From Magnetovibrio sp. (lineage in GTDB: Bacteria; Pseudomonadota; Alphaproteobacteria; Rhodospirillales; Magnetovibrionaceae), in assembly GCA_016763255.1 (NCBI GenBank), contig JAESUA010000041.1, forward strand, positions 1 through 7,666: 7,666 nucleotides of DNA, written 5' to 3'. The notes beneath the pieces are model-generated. The model made no database searches, was not told the DNA's origin, and was given only the letters and a program-made list of their open reading frames with translations. This document shows positions 6,095-7,666 of the stretch, in pieces (the stretch's first letter is position 1; every line of letters begins with the position of its first letter). The translations under genes and the position numbers were made by a program.

Positions 6095-6745
6095 ATGAGT
6101 CTCAAAATTGCAGTCATTCCGGTCACACCCCTGCAGCAAAACTGCACCGTGATGTGGTGTGAAGACACCATGAAGGCCGTGGTCATTGATCCCGGCGGGG
6201 ATGTCGACGCGCTCAAAGACGCCATCGAAGAGCTGGGCGTCACCGTTGAAAAAATTCTGCTGACCCACGGTCATTTCGACCATGTGGGCGGGGCGATGGA
6301 TTTGGCCGAACACACCGGCGCGCCCATCGTCGGCCCCCACAAAGAAGACGAATACATCACCACCGCGGTGACCCAACGTGGACCCGAGTTTGGAGTCTCC
6401 GACGGACGTAACGTGGTCGGCAACGCTTGGCTCGAAGAAGGCGACAGCGTCACCTTCGGCAATCAATCACTGAACGTTTATCACACCCCAGGCCATACCC
6501 CCGGGCATATTGTCTACGTTCACTTGGACGAAAAGGTCGCCCAAGTCGGCGATGTTTTATTCAGGGGCTCCATCGGGCGTACGGATTTGGGGCGCGGCGA
6601 CCACGCCACCTTGATTGCCTCGATCACCCAAAAACTGTGGCCGCTTGGCAATGACGTGACCTTTATTCCGGGCCACGGACCAAGCTCGACATTTGGTGAA
6701 GAACGCGCGACCAACCCGCTTGTCGGTGACGCCGTCGTCGGATAA
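6095..6745 (+). CDS. gloC: Glyoxalase-II-like MBL hydrolase of the GloC/YcbL type
   Basis: Cytoplasmic metallo-beta-lactamase-fold thioesterase resembling E. coli YcbL (GloC), a small type II glyoxalase that hydrolyses S-lactoylglutathione in methylglyoxal detoxification. The 216-residue length matches YcbL (about 215) and lacks the C-terminal extension of classical GloB. Metal ligands are all present: H58, H60, D62 and H63 in THGHFDHVGG, H134 in TPGHTPGHI, D153 in VGDVLFRGSIGRTDL and H194 in PGHGP. The end with SSTFGEERATNP is typical of the subgroup. The ATG at 6095 is preceded only by a weak GGA, and translation may depend on the upstream membrane-protein gene 21 nt away. GC content returns to the level of the rest of the window here, unlike that neighbour. 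Family assignment is firm; the physiological substrate is inferred from homologues. Confidence 0.93.
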   Translation: MSLKIAVIPVTPLQQNCTVMWCEDTMKAVVIDPGGDVDALKDAIEELGVTVEKILLTHGHFDHVGGAMDLAEHTGAPIVGPHKEDEYITTAVTQRGPEFGVSDGRNVVGNAWLEEGDSVTFGNQSLNVYHTPGHTPGHIVYVHLDEKVAQVGDVLFRGSIGRTDLGRGDHATLIASITQKLWPLGNDVTFIPGHGPSSTFGEERATNPLVGDAVVG

Positions 6746-6814
6746 CAGCTTCTAGCTATTGCTTTTTGTGCTTCCTTCCGCTTCTCTGTTTGCTGGGATA
6801 ATGGGGGAACGACC

Positions 6815-7666
6815 ATGGCATTCGGCCACCGTGCACAGATTAGCGACCCAATCCGTCCTCAGCACATTGTCATCGCTGTGCTGATCGTGGTGACGGGGGC
6901 CTGGCTGCGCTATCGTGCCGCACAGGGCGATTTGTGGCTGGATGAAATCTGGTCGCTCCAATTGGTCTCAAACATGAGCGCTTGGCACGAAGCCTTTTGG
7001 AAGGTCACCCACGACAATAACCACCCGCTGAACACCGTTTATCTGTATTGGATCGACGACGGGCGCGAACCTTGGGTCTACCGCATGCTGTCCATCGTTG
7101 CCGGCACGCTGAGCATTGTTTTCGCAGGCTGGGCCGTGATGCGCGACGGTGCGGGACGCATGCTCATCACCATGCTTTTGGCGGCGCTCCTTTACCCCTT
7201 GGTTCAATTTGGATCCGAAGCGCGGGGCTATGCGCTGATGATCTTGTTTGCCACCATCGCTTTTTGCGCGGTGGATCGAGCACGCCACAACCCATATCGC
7301 ATTCGCTGGCTGTTCGGCTTTGCGGTGATGATGGGGGCGGCATCACACCTCGCCATCTTGCCCATCGCCTTGATGATGTCAGTGGCCTATGGCTTAAGGG
7401 AATGGCATGCCGGTCGAAATCTGTGGGGCGCGCTGAAGGTTACGATGTATTTTTCGGCCCCCGCCGCGGGCGGCTTGTCCGTGGTCGGTTCGGGCATAGC
7501 CTATGGTCTCAATCACCTCACAACCGGGTGGTACGGCGGACGCGGCGCTTCGTGCCCCAGTGAAGGCTGTTTTATCGCCGCCTTGGATGAGATCACCCGT
7601 TTCACCACCGGTGGATTTGGCGAAGGCTTAGCAGGACTGCACGCCGGACTCATCGCCATCGTGATC
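6815..7666 (+). CDS. GT-C type membrane glycosyltransferase (ArnT/PMT-like), N-terminal part
   Basis: Partial gene: 284 codons are open to the window edge. It is predicted to be an inner-membrane glycosyltransferase that uses a polyprenyl-phosphate sugar donor, with its active site on the periplasmic side. After a first membrane helix (about 17-32) comes GDLWLDEIWSLQL, whose D43-E44 occupies the place of the conserved acidic pair in the first external loop of GT-C enzymes. Next come NNHPLNTVYLYW and RMLSIVAG, then FGSEARGYALMILFA (132-146), all typical of this family, followed by several more helices. The start ATG at 6815 has GGGGGAA about six bases upstream. An overlapping ATG at 6801 is out of frame and soon hits a stop. 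The gene lies 69 nt after gloC, with no terminator seen in between. The sugar and acceptor cannot be told. Confidence 0.85.
   Translation, partial: MAFGHRAQISDPIRPQHIVIAVLIVVTGAWLRYRAAQGDLWLDEIWSLQLVSNMSAWHEAFWKVTHDNNHPLNTVYLYWIDDGREPWVYRMLSIVAGTLSIVFAGWAVMRDGAGRMLITMLLAALLYPLVQFGSEARGYALMILFATIAFCAVDRARHNPYRIRWLFGFAVMMGAASHLAILPIALMMSVAYGLREWHAGRNLWGALKVTMYFSAPAAGGLSVVGSGIAYGLNHLTTGWYGGRGASCPSEGCFIAALDEITRFTTGGFGEGLAGLHAGLIAIVI

Overview
The window reads as chromosomal DNA of an alphaproteobacterium, probably Rhodospirillales-like. I infer this from the flavour of the RimO, GloC and HEAT-repeat proteins, from the moderately high GC of most genes (about 55-57% in stretches I counted by hand) and from ordinary bacterial gene packing. 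No RNA gene, insertion sequence, CRISPR array, integrase or other sign of a mobile element was found.

Layout. (1) 24-2435, minus strand: a purine-uptake and salvage cluster. An NCS2 nucleobase permease (431 aa) is followed after only 3 nt by a purine-type phosphoribosyltransferase (182 aa). After a perfect 10-bp stem-loop comes a small HEAT-repeat protein. The permease would import the base and the transferase would trap it as a nucleotide; the role of the HEAT protein is unknown. (2) 2436-2602: a divergent intergenic region. A good sigma70-like promoter lies so close to rimO that its transcript would start at, or within a base or two of, the ATG, so the mRNA is probably leaderless. (3) 2603-3922, plus strand: rimO, the methylthiotransferase of ribosomal protein S12. 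It is interrupted by an in-frame UAG (3692-3694) exactly between the radical-SAM domain and the TRAM domain, while the frame beyond the stop is fully preserved. (4) 3925-4941, minus strand: an exported metallo-beta-lactamase-fold hydrolase that meets rimO tail to tail with 2 nt between the stop codons. (5) 4942-5185: a divergent, AT-richer intergenic region with a promoter for the genes to its right. (6) 5186-6745, plus strand: an AT-rich six-helix membrane protein of unknown function, then a glyoxalase-II-like hydrolase of the GloC/YcbL type. (7) 6815 to the window edge, plus strand: the first 284 codons of a GT-C type membrane glycosyltransferase, cut off by the end of the window.

The most notable observation is the amber codon in rimO. 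It could be a recent nonsense mutation, a sequencing error, readthrough, or a split of RimO into two polypeptides. The minus-strand gene next door ends in UAG, so genome-wide UAG reassignment is unlikely. I see no convincing new multi-gene system here; the other observations are smaller ones about regulation and start sites.
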